A stretch of 64,000 nucleotides of DNA from Hyposmocoma kahamanoa (lineage: Eukaryota > Arthropoda > Insecta > Lepidoptera > Cosmopterigidae), in assembly GCF_003589595.1 (NCBI RefSeq), contig NW_020656077.1, positions 2,001,428 to 2,065,427 of the forward strand. Direction: 5' to 3'. Positions 32,001 to 42,472 of the stretch are shown piece after piece. The first letter of the stretch is position 1. Each line of letters opens with the position of its first letter. The notes beneath the pieces are model-generated. The model was not told where the DNA came from, ran no database searches, and was given only the letters and a program-made list of their open reading frames with translations. Both the position numbers and the translations under genes were made by a program.

Positions 32001-35000
32001 GCACTTCCAACGCTCAACGCCAGTCTATCCCGAAAATATCTTAACCCTAGAAATATATTTCTAGGGTTAAGATATAGGTTATAACCTACGTCGAATATAT
32101 TTTCAAAAATCAGTAAAATTCGTTCGTACTAGGCGACAGTGCACGCGCCGTCCTTGCCAACTCTGTCAACCCACAGACCTTGCAGAAGACGCTGGTGGCG
32201 CTCAGGTTAATACTCTACTTATCTAAATAATATACCTCCCATACGTCGAAGTGACGAATGGTTATCTATTGCGTTAGTTTTTGACTTCGACATGTATAGA
32301 ATATAGTCAATAGGTTTTCGTGATTTATGTGCGCCTAAGCGGATTTGTGCACTGCATCCAATTCGTATTCGGTCCGAATCCGAGACTATAGAAATCTACA
32401 AAATTCGGACCCTCTTCGGAACACTTAGTCCAATTCGAATCCGAGAAGATACGAATATCACTTGTATACCTAGAGATCTCGGATTCGGAACAGGGGGTCT
32501 ACTCTCGATCTCGGTCCGACATCCGTCCGAAATAATTACTGCCAAATAGGCAATACTTGACCAAATGAAAAGACGCGTGATGCGAATGAAGCTTCATACT
32601 GGATACTTGTCTCTTAATTTTGTCGAATATTACTTATTTGATAGTAATTGTTTCGGACGGATGTCGGACGGAGATCGAGAGTAGACCCCCTGATACGAAT
32701 CGAACGTAGTGAAGCTTAAAAAAGCCCGTCAAGGATTAGGACAAGAAACGCAAATGCGGGACTACGGCAAAGCAGCTTTCTCACACCAACCCGAGATGCC
32801 TAATAACGCCTCTATCTCCCGAAATGTCACATACATTAGTTGTCTCACATCAATGCTGTTATCTTCAGTGGAGGAGGATTTTGGACGTCCACACAAGATT
32901 TGTCACTAAGACTGGTATCTCCAAACTGGAATTCTAAATACCGGTGTTCGACAGACCCAAGACATGGGACTTCATCATGAAACACAGATGTTAGCTCTTC
33001 GAAACACTGAAGTTATAGAATATTTATGTAGTGAGTAGATATCCATTATTCAGAACAGTTTGTGAAAACCTGTTTGTTTTATAAATAATAGACTTATGCT
33101 TGGCCACTATCTCATCTGATGTTAAGCAATGATGTGACCTACAATGGTATCCATTTGCTCTAAATTAGCAGAATTTGTTTATATCGAGTTCTTAGGTTTT
33201 CGCGATTGTTACGCATAGGAAATGAAACTATTTTTCCGGATTTAAATCGCGTATATTTGTTTTTTCAAGAATTTGTTTAGCTTATAAATTGCTGTTTGAT
33301 GTATATGTAATTATATACATAAATAAAAAAGAAATAGTAAAAAATTCTACAGCAGACAACATTGCAGTTTAAAAATATATTATTAAGTGCCAGTAACATG
33401 AATTATTTCCACTTATAAATTACAACTATCTGGAGCATTGACCTAATGATCTGGAGAGAGAAGCTCCAACATCACACAAATTCACAATGAAAGCTTAATC
33501 GTGGGAAATACACATAACTGTTTTACTTTCTGTTTCTTGAAAATTAAAAGTAGCTAGGTTAATATGAGAAAACATGCATTCTACAAACGAAACACACATA
33601 GTTTTTGAGTTATTAGGGTTAAAAACACAATGAGTGTTTTTAGGACAATGTAGAATGACTAACAACTCTTCGTTATTGTTACTTGAAGTGCTTTTTTGGG
33701 AAATACATACCACCTCTTCTGAATGACCTAATAGTTGCTCATATTTCAAATGTTACATAGTATTGAAACTGGATAGTACCTACCCACAATGATATGTGTG
33801 AAAAGATTGATTCAAGTGCAGGAAACAAAAAAGGAATATTGAGTTGTTACAAGTAGAGCGCTACAGCCTCTGCCAATACTACTAAGAGACAGATGTATTA
33901 AAAAGAACTAAATATTCCTTTTACCTGTAAGGTGGGACATCTTTCATAACTGGGCTGTCTGACTCAGGAGTCTTTGCTTGCTGTACTCCTTTCACAACTC
34001 CTACAGGGTTGCCAGCAGGTGAATTGTTGTTATTATTATTGTGTGTAGGTGTTGCATTCATTCGATTTGGTGAACCTTGACTCTCCAATATGTTTGGATT
34101 TGACGTGATCTGGCTCCTAAAGATACATAGCATCCAAATTTACAAACACATTTTTTTCATATCAACACGATCAAATTAGATTAAGAATCCATTAGTCATT
34201 TGTCTGGAAGTAGATGCAGAGTATATTTGAGTAGTCCACTAGCAAACGCGTTACGTGCGTGAATAAAAAAAGGTATAAACTAAAAAAACTTGTTCTGAAA
34301 ACAGATTTTTAAATGGTACTTTTTTGATTATCTGAAAATTGTGATAAAAAGATAAACCATATGAAGGAACAAAATCACAGTATAAAACTTTTTACATTAT
34401 TTCCATTTAAAAATTAAACAGAGATTTTGAAACAGTAATCTTAAAATAACTAGTTTTGTAATTGTTCAGAATTAATGTAGCTAGTTTTGCAACAACACAA
34501 TTACAACATGGCTAGTTTTGTTATAATAACAGTAAAAAATACAACTTAAATCTAATTTCAATTTTCCTTTTGACTCTTATATACACATGGATATAAAGAT
34601 TATATATAACGACATCAACCATCAATGTATCTCATTATCTGTCATTTCTTCTTCTTCGATCACATTTGAATGTACTTGGCGAAATGTTTGATGGGCAAGA
34701 TTTTAATAAATGAACACAAACAACCTCTCGGATGACAAATTCGTAAATACCAAACAAAATAATGGATTTTGCATGAATTTATGCTCTATGAACAGTGTTT
34801 GCAGGTTGACTACAAAATGGAAACTTTAGAAAGTGTGAAACTAAGAAAGATAGAGACTTTTGCAAGTGTAGTCAACGTCTGACAAAAATGTTTGCAAGTG
34901 GACTACTCATACAGTGGTGTCAATGTCTTTTATCACACTCTATTCCAGTAACCCACACATCTAAAATCTAATCTGGGGAGACATTGTGGGCAGCAACAGA

Positions 35001-35884
35001 AGGCATAAAGTAATGTGCAAGTAGCCTTTAGTCATATTTTATGCAGTAAGACAGTCAACAGCATTTTGTGTTTAAAACACTTAAAATTTAAATTCAATTC
35101 TACAACACATGATAAATACTGTTCAAAGTCCATAATTGAAAACCCAGCATACTGTTAATTGTACCAATAATATTTTGATTTTATTTTCCATTGTCTTTTA
35201 ACATGTATTTTATCATAAATATTCATATTAACACACTAGTTACCAATCTAACAATCTAGTTACCAATGTGTCCATTTCAAAGTAATAATGTTTTCCGTGC
35301 AATTAATATAAAATGTTACAGGGGATTGGTTAAACAGCCTGTGGTGTTGAATAAACAAATACAAACCCATTGCCTGTTGTTGATCTAGAGTTATTTGTAG
35401 CTTGGGTAGGCTTTGAATTATTGCTCCCAGAATCCGATCTTCTCAATATAAACTGAATATCATTTGAATATTCGCCCCACTTTATTAGGATCTGAAATTC
35501 ATCACCATACAATCCAGTATAGAAAGTACACAAATAATAGAAACAGTATTAGCAGACTTAAACAAGCAATGTTACCTTAAGAGGGTACTCTTGAGGAGCC
35601 AGCAGTCTTTCATTATTTCGCCATCGCTCGATCAGTGTGAACCTGCCCACTTTGCCTGTAGCATGGGCTAATGCAAACACTACATCCTGTTTAAAAATCG
35701 ATAGTACAATTTTAGCAATCAATTACATAAAATGTGAAAACAAAAAGTGAAACTGTGTTCCCGTAGCATACTTCACATACACGTCTGTAATGATGAAAAT
35801 TTCTGAACTGACCTGGCAAGTAGTGGTCTCTGTGACCCCGCACACAATCCTTTGTATCCCCTCGACCCAGACCTTCAACTCCAT
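25966..35884 (-). CDS. RASSF8: Ras association domain protein RASSF8 (nine exons)
   Basis: Exons in gene order: 35884-35813, 35686-35576, 35491-35367, 34116-33925, 31882-31645, 30391-30275, 27575-27373, 27068-26954, 26097-25966. They sum to 1,305 nt (434 aa); every junction is GT-AG and phase-compatible. The N-terminus [20 protein letters not shown] is almost identical to vertebrate RASSF8 and opens an RA (ubiquitin-fold) domain of about 80 residues. The middle is Asn/Pro/Ser-rich and disordered; from about residue 205 the protein is Gln/Glu/Lys-rich coiled coil to the end. RASSF8 acts at adherens junctions with ASPP, restraining Src activity and growth in fly epithelia. Human RASSF8 is about 419 aa, so length agrees. 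Introns are laden with transposable elements. Confidence 0.94.
26205..26249. repeat. Perfect inverted repeat, 22-bp arms, 1-nt spacer
   Basis: Arms 26205-26226 and 26228-26249 are exact reverse complements (outer word TTTACTTGATTATTCG). In RASSF8 intron 8. Confidence 0.9.
26954..27068 (-). CDS. RASSF8: RASSF8 exon 8
   Basis: Encodes [20 protein letters not shown] and [10 protein letters not shown], coiled coil. Acceptor GATTTCAG, donor CGAGAG|GTAAGT. It is not visible as a Met-started frame; it was found by reading splice sites. Confidence 0.88.
27373..27575 (-). CDS. RASSF8: RASSF8 exon 7
   Basis: Coiled coil: [20 protein letters not shown], then [20 protein letters not shown]. Acceptor AACTTTCAG, donor AATAG|GTAAGG. 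Confidence 0.92.
28472..28497. repeat. Perfect 26-bp palindrome
   Basis: Half-site TCTTAACTTGCTA followed directly by its reverse complement. An extra ACGTCTTAAC at 28461-28470 can also pair with the 3' side. In RASSF8 intron 6. Confidence 0.85.
28706..28830 (+). repeat. Dispersed repeat, copy 2 (also 21245-21420)
   Basis: Same ordered blocks as the copy at 21245, shortened by a deletion after AGTAGAGCTC. In RASSF8 intron 6. Confidence 0.6.
29011..30250 (+). mobile_element. Mariner transposon, inactive
   Basis: The left end GGGCGCACTATAAGTTTTCG and the reverse complement of the right end (GACGCACTATAAGTTTCCGG) are inverted repeats of about 28 bp. Between them lies a mariner transposase in fragments. 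Size (about 1.24 kb) matches intact mariners. It sits in RASSF8 intron 6, on the strand opposite to the gene. Confidence 0.9.
29138..30185 (+). pseudogene. Mariner transposase, multiple breaks
   Basis: Starts [20 protein letters not shown] in one frame, then shifts several times: 29480-29731 ([23 protein letters not shown] with the first catalytic Asp), 29622-29924 ([16 protein letters not shown] with the second Asp) and 29943-30185 ([20 protein letters not shown] with the third). These are the D,D34D signatures of mariner. At least three frameshifts and an in-frame stop make it non-functional. Confidence 0.9.
30275..30391 (-). CDS. RASSF8: RASSF8 exon 6
   Basis: 39 codons of heptad-like coiled coil, [20 protein letters not shown] and following. 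Acceptor TTTCAACAG, donor GAACAG|GTAAGT. The mariner remnant starts about 24 nt into the next intron. Confidence 0.92.
30590..30904. mobile_element. Foldback MITE in RASSF8 intron 5
   Basis: Left end TGGTTATAACCACCAAATAT and right end in reverse complement TGGTTAAAACCTCCAAATAT. Pairing continues inward over GAATTCC-GAAA and AAGATAAAACTA-TCACCT. Noncoding. Confidence 0.75.
31296..31629 (-). mobile_element. tRNA-derived SINE with duplicated head
   Basis: On the minus strand the head starts GCCGTGGTAGCCTAGTGGTA (A box) and carries the B box GGATTCGAACTCGG; the tail on the plus strand is (CAT)n ending at TTCATCATCATC. The body CCCATTGCTGGGCAC is a block widespread in Lepidoptera. The B-box segment CCACGGCCTCTGCCGGGCCG is present twice in tandem (31505-31585), an internal duplication. 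Related to 7086-7352. Confidence 0.88.
31645..31882 (-). CDS. RASSF8: RASSF8 exon 5
   Basis: Begins [16 protein letters not shown], has basic [13 protein letters not shown], then starts the helical part ([20 protein letters not shown]). Donor AAG|GTAGAA. A SINE begins about 15 nt into the following intron. Confidence 0.9.
32036..32075. repeat. Perfect 40-bp palindrome
   Basis: 20-bp arms with no spacer; half-site ATATCTTAACCCTAGAAATA. In RASSF8 intron 4. Confidence 0.92.
32090..32335 (-). repeat. Dispersed repeat, copy B
   Basis: Reverse-complement relative of 7590-7850, aligned over most of its length, including ATACGTCGAAGTG and TCGTGATTTATGTGCG. Confidence 0.65.
32491..32692. mobile_element. 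Short inverted-repeat MITE
   Basis: Ends CAGGGGGTCTACTCTCGATC and exact reverse complement at 32671-32692. Pairing extends inward over TCCGACATCCGTCCGAAA and AATTACT. 202 bp, noncoding, in RASSF8 intron 4. Flanking 8-mers are only partly alike, so the TSD is unproven. Confidence 0.8.
32700..33924. other. RASSF8 intron 4, remainder
   Basis: Contains at 33181-33262 a copy of the 14838-14920 repeat (ATCGAGTTCTTAGGTTTTCG ... TTTAAATCGCGTATATTTGT). Otherwise no feature seen. Confidence 0.5.
33925..34116 (-). CDS. RASSF8: RASSF8 exon 4
   Basis: Disordered linker with an Asn run ([15 protein letters not shown]) and [13 protein letters not shown] at its end. Acceptor ATCTTTAG, donor TACAG|GTAAAA. 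Confidence 0.88.
34229..34908. mobile_element. Inverted-repeat element in RASSF8 intron 3
   Basis: Ends GAGTAGTCCACTAGCAAAC and, in reverse complement, GAGTAGTCCACTTGCAAAC. The interior repeats the word AGTTTTG with variants (near 34450, 34480 and 34515). About 680 bp; no coding sequence; TSD not resolved. Confidence 0.7.
35367..35491 (-). CDS. RASSF8: RASSF8 exon 3
   Basis: Encodes [20 protein letters not shown], the last RA-domain segment, then a Ser/Asn/Thr linker. Donor AATGG|GTTTGT; phase 2 out, matched by the next acceptor. Confidence 0.9.
35576..35686 (-). CDS. RASSF8: RASSF8 exon 2
   Basis: 37 codons, [20 protein letters not shown] followed by [14 protein letters not shown]: the central RA-domain helix and strands. 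Acceptor TTTAAACAG, donor TTAAG|GTAAC. Confidence 0.94.
35813..35884 (-). CDS. RASSF8: RASSF8 exon 1
   Basis: 24 codons from the ATG to CTTGCCAG|GTCAG, phase 0. Encodes the first strands of the RA domain ([20 protein letters not shown]). Confidence 0.93.
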
Positions 35885-36174
35885 TAATCCCACACGATAT
35901 CAATCAATATTCAATGCTTATACATCTAAGGCATAATTTGAAGCTTATACCACCTCACTACGCACTGCTTCTCACACAAATCGAAATAAAGGACACAAAA
36001 ACATACCAAAAATCACAATAAAAAATATTGAAGCATAGTGATTTTTGAAATCTTCGTTTAAAAATGTTTACTCCTCATGACATTTTAACTAATCGTTTAT
36101 AAATTTGAAAGGTTTTGTGTGCAAGCGAGTAAGCATGAACCAATAATTGTAAAGATACTTCTATCTTGAAATAT

Positions 36175-36226
36175 CCTATGGAAATTTACTTCCTATTCCT
36201 TCGAATAGGAAGTAAATTTCCATAGG
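36175..36226. repeat. Hairpin with perfect 24-bp arms upstream of RASSF8
   Basis: Arms 36175-36198 and 36203-36226 are exact reverse complements around a CTTC loop (outer word CCTATGGAAATTTACTTCC). It lies about 290 bp upstream of the RASSF8 start codon. Confidence 0.92.
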
Positions 36227-36229
36227 CAA

Positions 36230-36503
36230 CTGAGGATCGTATTCCAGAACTTTATTCAATGCTCAAGTCAGGATTTGATTATGGTTTAAAGCACTCGAAA
36301 TCATACTCAAGTCCCTGTCATTAGAGTCGTATTTCCAGTGCTTGTGTTTCCAGTGCAATCCTGACTTGAGTATGATTCAAAGCAATAGAAATCATACTCA
36401 AGTCCTTGCCATTAGGGTCGTATTTCCAGTGCTTGAAATCATACTCAAGTCTGCTCAAATCATGACTTGAGCATTGAGTACAGTTCTGGAATACGACTCT
36501 CAG
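36230..36503. mobile_element. Foldback MITE, copy 2 of the 18983 family, internally expanded
   Basis: Outer arms ATCGTATTCCAGAACTTTAT and, read in reverse, GTCGTATTCCAGAACTGTAC bracket repeated CATACTCAAGTC/GACTTGAGTATG words. About 100 bp longer than copy 1 owing to internal repeats of TAGGGTCGTATTTCCAGTGC. Confidence 0.75.
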
Positions 36504-36854
36504 GGTGACTAGGTCAGGACTAGGTATGTAATATAGCTTTTTCTGAATATCTAATCTAGATTTCGAAGATATATATTTTCTGAAACTATATATTCATGGT
36601 TGCAGCCGGCGTGCGAGACTTGATACATTGCCATTACTGATATTCGAAATCAGATTTCGAACCTATATATTAATGAAATTAGATATAGCCTGCGTGCGCC
36701 CTGATACGTTGCATTTGATACGAAGCAATATCAGTATACAGTTTGGAAATAATACGATTTAAAATACGCGATGCGGAGCAATAACAATATATAATTTCTA
36801 AAATATTATAATGTGATATTAGAGAAAACTTTTTAAATGTAAATCTTAAAGGTA
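36504..36854. other. Spacer without recognised features
   Basis: AT-rich with some GATATTCGAAATC-like words; nothing bounded. Confidence 0.3.
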
Positions 36855-37490
36855 CACGGTATAAAAGGTAACGAAAGAGCTGATTGATCAGTTAGTTAAA
36901 GACGCGGTGACTTTGGAGATGTTCATCCATATATCAATTATTGCCCTCATTTAACTACCTTACCTAGAATCCATTTATTGGATTCCTGGGAAAAACATAT
37001 AACTAAAATCTCTCAATCTAAAGGCAAACACTATTTTATAGTGCAGCCTCATATTCCTAAAAAACCCTGGTTTATTCAGATAGAGTGCAATAAAACAATT
37101 ATTAGTATTATTACGAATACGTCTTGGTCATGTGTGCACCCCTGCACAGTTGACTAGATTACATATTGAGAATAACGACCAAGAGTGTGAATGTGGAAAC
37201 GATACGGGAGAGCTCGATCATATATACTTTTCTTGTCCCCACTATGATCGTTCCTCTTTCCTAAATTCCAATCTTGAATGTTCCATTTCCTACCCGTTTG
37301 TCTTGTTTACTGTTGCATCCATGTATGTTTTAGACTATGGAAACCAAATTTTTCCATCCTCTATGATGTATGCACCTACTATAATGTTTTATCTTCCTTT
37401 AACCTGGACAATGATATTAAACCTTAGACTATGGAAACTAAAACTCTACTCTACTCTACTCTTTTATTTTTTTCCATCCTCTAAGTATTA
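36855..37490 (+). mobile_element. LINE remnant with RNase H end and C-terminal finger
   Basis: Begins within the RNase H motif (GIKGNERAD, written GGTATAAAAGGTAACGAAAG), then a shifted frame with WEKHITKISQSKGKHYFIVQ and later LGHVCTPAQLTRLHI, CECG-n-LDHIYFSCPHYD in the frame 37132-37491. This order is typical of I/R1/Jockey-like ORF2 C-termini. At least one frameshift near 36880. Different family from 1900-2435. Confidence 0.78.
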
Positions 37491-37499
37491 AACTTAGGT

Positions 37500-38125
37500 A
37501 GGTACCTATTAATTTAAAACCATAATATGTTTATAATACTTATATAGAAACTCCTGTGATCCCTTTTTTCCAAATCCTGCGACTTTTCCAACTTTTTTCT
37601 ATAAAATCCTGTTTCCCTACCTTTTAAAGTCAAAGCTCTAAACCATAGGATGGAAATGTTTACTTACATTTCATATATCCTCGCCTGATTTCTTTTTCAC
37701 TTTTTCTCCAACTATCGAATCCCGTTTCCAAATTACATTCCATGATAGAAGTTTCCCCGGTTAAAAACAAGCTAGGATAACAATTTGAACGTGGCTAAAA
37801 CGCTTACCGTGAAGAGCCGAGAGAAATAAGAAAAAAAAAGATGGAGGAAAAAGCAGGATGGAAACTAATGAAAAAAGCTCTTTGCGTGTATTTTGTAGGC
37901 GGGAAATTCGAATAATTCAAACAATTTATTTTCTACATTTCAATTAATCCAATCTTGTCAGACAACTGTGATAGTACCTATAAAATACAATATTCTCTGT
38001 AAGCACTTAACTAATATAAAAACAGATTTTAGATACTTTTAGTATTTAAGATCGGACCTATTGATATTTGATCTGTACTTTTGAAGTGAGATAGTTAATT
38101 ATTTTTATAACATTAGGTTTCAAAA
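37500..38125. other. Spacer and presumed dynein light chain promoter
   Basis: AT-rich; no gene seen. Confidence 0.35.
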
Positions 38126-38170
38126 ATGGCGTCCTCTACGAACGCTGCGGCTGGCGAAGATGATGATGAG
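38126..38170 (+). CDS. Dlc90F: Dynein light chain exon 1
   Basis: 15 codons, [15 protein letters not shown], donor GAG|GTAAGA. Start context CAAAAATGG is a good insect/Kozak match. Confidence 0.88.
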
Positions 38171-39159
38171 GTAAGAAATATTTGAGAAAATATCTATCGT
38201 ATGCGTTATCTTTGAGAACTTTCACTTCTGCTTTCTACTCCTATTAGGAGAAAACTTTTAACGTTGAAGAAGTACAAAAGATAGTAAGAGACACTATCGA
38301 ATTATGCCTCGGAGGAAACGCCTACAGCCACACCCGTACTCCTAATTGGATCGCGATAATTACCGACAAGACTATGTCCCGGCTTAGCAAACTACAAAAG
38401 CCTTTTAAGTATATATGTAAGTATTCGTTGAACTTCATAAATTTCTGTAAGTAGCAAGTCTCTAATGCCACACTATCCAAGGTGGCCACAGGACAGTAGT
38501 CCAAAAATTGACTTCCAAACCTTTTTTTTAGGTAGAGGACACTCTAACGACCCATTCAAAATAAATATTAGTTCCGCGAAAATCAATAGTTAGAAGTTAT
38601 GATTTTTGTATGTATTTTTTTGAAAATTCTCTACTTTAAGTGACTAAAACTACTCCAATTTGAAAACCATTTCTCTAAATTAATTGAAATTTGGTATGGA
38701 AGTCGTGTAACCACGTAGCTAGCATGCAATGCGCTATTTTTCTACTAGTTTTCAAACTAGAGTCGTTTTAGTGACTAGTAGAAAATTTTGAAAAAGTACA
38801 TAAAAAATCATAACTTCTATACTATTGATTTTCGCATATTTATTTTGAATGAGTCGTAACAATGTGTTCCATCTAAAATTTTTGAACCACTGTAAATGGG
38901 CCACTCAGTATTACCAAATTTCACTGCATGCCTTTATTGCGAAACGTAGATATGTATTTTCAGAAGAGGTTTCTTGTTTTAACGTAAATATATTTTGTTA
39001 TTAGTACGGGTCACAATAACTCAAAAGAACGGCTCCGGTCTTCATACGGCGGCTGCCTACTTTTGGGATACGCTAACCGACGGCACTTGCACTGTGCGTT
39101 GGGAGAACAAATACATATATTGTATCGTCAATGTTTGGGGCATGTCTTTGCAATTATAA
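38126..39159 (+). CDS. Dlc90F: Tctex-type cytoplasmic dynein light chain (DYNLT)
   Basis: Three exons, 38126-38170, 38248-38416 and 39005-39159, join to 369 nt (122 aa). Family landmarks are in order: an acidic N-terminus, [43 protein letters not shown], then [30 protein letters not shown] and the C-terminal [10 protein letters not shown]. Human DYNLT1 is 113 aa. The protein is a homodimeric light chain bound to the dynein intermediate chain, linking cargo to the minus-end motor. Junctions are GT-AG with phases 0 and 1. Transcribed towards trx; AATAAA at about 39329-39334. The symbol follows the fly orthologue and is inferred by similarity. Confidence 0.93.
38248..38416 (+). CDS. Dlc90F: Dynein light chain exon 2
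   Basis: Acceptor TCCTATTAG, donor TATAT|GTAAGT, phase 1 out. Encodes the two N-terminal helices and first strand. It has no Met-started frame of its own. Confidence 0.92.
38522..38885. mobile_element. Foldback MITE in the dynein light chain intron 2
   Basis: 38565-38650 and 38775-38860 pair: AATCAATAGTTAGAAGTTAT on the left with ATAACTTCTATACTATTGATT on the right, extended outward by CATTCAAAATAAA / TTTATTTTGAATG and CGACTC/GTCGTAAC blocks. The centre has a further CTACTAG/CTAGTAG pairing. Noncoding. Confidence 0.75.
39005..39159 (+). CDS. Dlc90F: Dynein light chain exon 3
   Basis: Acceptor TTGTTATTAG; stop TAA 39157-39159. Encodes the beta-strand core [20 protein letters not shown] onward. 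Confidence 0.93.
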
Positions 39160-39344
39160 TTTTGAAAGATTATTGTTATATGTATATCATTGATTAGTTA
39201 ATAACAGGTAAAAGGTTTCGCCCCATGATAAAATTAATACTATCGTCTCTCAATAAGAGGACAGTAATTAACAATATATTGGTTTGCAAATGCCCGTATG
39301 TAGTAGAAGGTTAATTAGACTATAGTTTAATAAAACAAGAAATG

Positions 39345-42300
39345 AAGCACATTTTAGTATTTTTATTTTTGGTAAAATTTACCACAATACAAAATAATGA
39401 TAGAAATAAATAAAGTAATAAAATGTATAGACAGGTCATAGAACTATGCATTGTAAAGTGGTGCTTTTAAAGCATTTAATATAATAATTTATAATAACAT
39501 TAGGCAAAATGGCATTGTGTACATTACAAAATAAAAGCATTATTTTTAACACAGAAAAAATAATGTCAAGAGCAGATGATTATTACAATTATTAATTACA
39601 TACTTATCGCAAATTCAATCATCACTTGGTGATTTGATCTTTCAATCATGATGTCAATAGAGTCATGAAATGCACATGCATGTAATTCATAGATGTTTGA
39701 TTTACAACCACGACGACACTTAAATACATCTACTCTCGCCAAGTGTTTTCAAATTACATTAATCTAAAAGAAATGTGCGATCCGATCTATAAATGGCCAT
39801 TAACTAGCGCGATTTTTCCGTATATAAGATCGGTTTTCAAAACCATTAAGAATAAAATTAGTACATAATCAAATGTAAAAACATCACTGTCAGGGTCAAA
39901 CATTGTAATATCACAAAGAGAATGAGAGAACAGTAAAAGAACTTGAGGTTAATCTTATAAATTAGTGTTAAAAATAGATCTTAATGAAATTTTATATTGA
40001 TTAAATTACATGTACTTTATAAAGTAACTCGATGTAAGCTATATGTATAACATTGACTTATTTTGAATTAATAGAATGAATAACAAATATTTAAGTCATC
40101 ATAAAGAAATCGTATTTAACATTATGGCTTATCAGCATCGTAATTTAAGAAAAAAAAAGCGACTAGTTCTTGTACAAATAAATACGGCCCTAGTTTACAA
40201 GTGGAGAGTATACTAAGAAACCATTGTATACCTATAGAAAATCAAATCATACTAAACTTAATGAATCACCAACATTATACAGAGTAGAAAAAAAATGTTT
40301 TAGGGTAGAATCAGTTGAAATACTGTCTGTTATAAATTTGGGCCGCATGATAACCAATTAATAAATGATCAATTCTGAAAATGACCTAGTCTATTGCAAC
40401 GTACGTGGCCCTAAACGCTATTGTGCGTCGTTAAAGTTAGAACAAGAGTGCAAAGACCACCAAGCTAGTTTTGTCGGCAAGCTACAATAACATCAATGGC
40501 GCACGTACATTCATTAAAACTATGCCGTAAGTAAATACAGACGTGTTAGAGAATTACTGTATATATAACACTATTATAACTTTTTCTACTACATTTAAAT
40601 CTGCTCTATTGACTATTTAATAAAATACTTGGGGACACAATAAACTATCTTAATACTGCTATTGTTAGGTGCAGTAACAAATTTCTTAGCAAACCGTCTA
40701 AGGCATTGACAATGTCCAGATACTACCAATCTACAATATTTTGCTTTATCATAATTGTATATGGATTATAGTTTATAAGATAAATGTAAAATGAGCACAT
40801 ATTTATATAATATATGTATCTTGTGATGACTGACTGTGATGCAATATTTATTTTAAATATGGTTATTTTTATAATATAGAAGTAGTTCCGAAATATGCAA
40901 TAGTTATCAATATTTATGTTTTCAATACCGACTATGGCGAAGTATTAAAGCCCAACCATGTTCATTCGCGCGCTGATCATTGAGCGCATCGCGCTCAGGG
41001 GTTTAGGGCTCGATCAGCCTGGCGGCAAGTTCTCGGTGTCGGGCTCGCTGCGAAATAGCCCCTACCCGATTGGTTTAATATATTTATAGTCTGAAAGCGG
41101 CTACTCACTGCGAGCGAACTAGTATGATATAGCCTCCACCGCCTGTTGGTACGAGTCCTTTTGAATTGGCCATTTTGCGCATGTGCATTTGCTTGACAAC
41201 CTCTGTCCTTATGGCGAGACTGTTCTCACACCGAGTAATTTATATTTTACATTGTAAATACTCCATAATATACGATCTACTTCTATGACTACAATAAAAC
41301 GATTTGTCGCTTAACCTCATTATTATGACAATTTAATTCCTCTTATTTACAAATTAGCTATACAATACTAATTAAAATTATCAAAAAAGTAACATTGTAC
41401 TTGTAACTTTGCTACCCTTCTTTTCGAATGTACTTATCAGTATTACATATCTAAATCTCCATCATATGTACACGTACGACACTATGTTAGTCGAGACTTA
41501 ACTGATCACAAGTAAAGAAAAATAAGGACAAAATGAGGAACAACAACATACTCTAGCTACGCACTAACCGTACTCTCGTCTAGCCCTGGGGCTAACACGT
41601 ATCACATCGAAGTTAAGTGTAGACACTTAAGCAATTTCCAAACCATCTAAGAATTGCTTCTATAATAAAAAAAAACAATACAACTAAAGGTATTTACAAA
41701 AATAATTAACTTATCACAAAATAAGAATTGTAAGTAAATTAAGCAATTTGCAGACCATCTCATGATGTCTTCTACAGTAAAATAATACAACTAAAAGTAT
41801 TTACAAAAATAATTAGCCTATCACAAAATAAGAAATATTAGAAATAAAATCAAATGTGTTACCAGTCCAACATTCTAAAACACTGGGTAGATTCAAAAAG
41901 AGATCAAAACAAGATTCACGTAAAATTTTAATTATCAATTCTCCGGTACTACATTTTGGTACTAAAATTGTCAAAATGAGGTGGGTAAATAGCGATATGT
42001 GATTCTGACTTATCGTCTTACATACAAAAATTATGTATATGTTATAAGAAATTGTGCTCGACCCAGTATTTCATATACATTCACTTCCCCACAATTAATT
42101 CCAAAATCATTTAGAACTGCCAGGAGATCCTTCGATTTACCGTTTCCAAGGTTTGATTATTTTAATGCTTATTACAACCACTAGTATCTTATAGCTTAAC
42201 GCTTATTTCTTCTACATATGTATGTACTTATAATTATGCTACTTTTTCGCTGTTCTTGATCCACGAGAGCTGCAAACCCTCAGGGTGGTTTTTCCACCCA

Positions 42301-42472
42301 GGCTACTTAAAATATTCCAAAAAATGATGTAACTTTTTAGTTTACAAATGCGATGCTTTTGTAAGTCTTTAATTGGAACATTTTAGAGCACTATAAACAA
42401 CACTATTCAATAAGATCGTAATCAAAAAACAATTGACACAACATTTACTTAAGTCGAATAGTTCTTACCTGT
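39345..42472 (-). other. Probable trx 3' UTR (long)
   Basis: No coding signal for 3.1 kb after the trx stop. Gene-strand AATAAA signals (TTTATT on this strand) near 40846 and 39362 would give UTRs of about 1.6 or 3.1 kb. Contents: a GC-rich patch at 40955-41080 (TGAGCGCATCGCGCTCAGG) and a tandem duplication at 41628-41835. The far end meets the dynein light chain 3' end. Confidence 0.45.
41628..41835. repeat. Tandem duplication, about 110-bp unit, two copies
   Basis: Copies 41628-41735 and 41740-41835 share TAAGCAATTT, CAGACCATCT-like, TACAACTAAA, GTATTTACAAAAATAATTA and TATCACAAAATAAGAA, with point differences and an 8-base indel. Confidence 0.82.
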
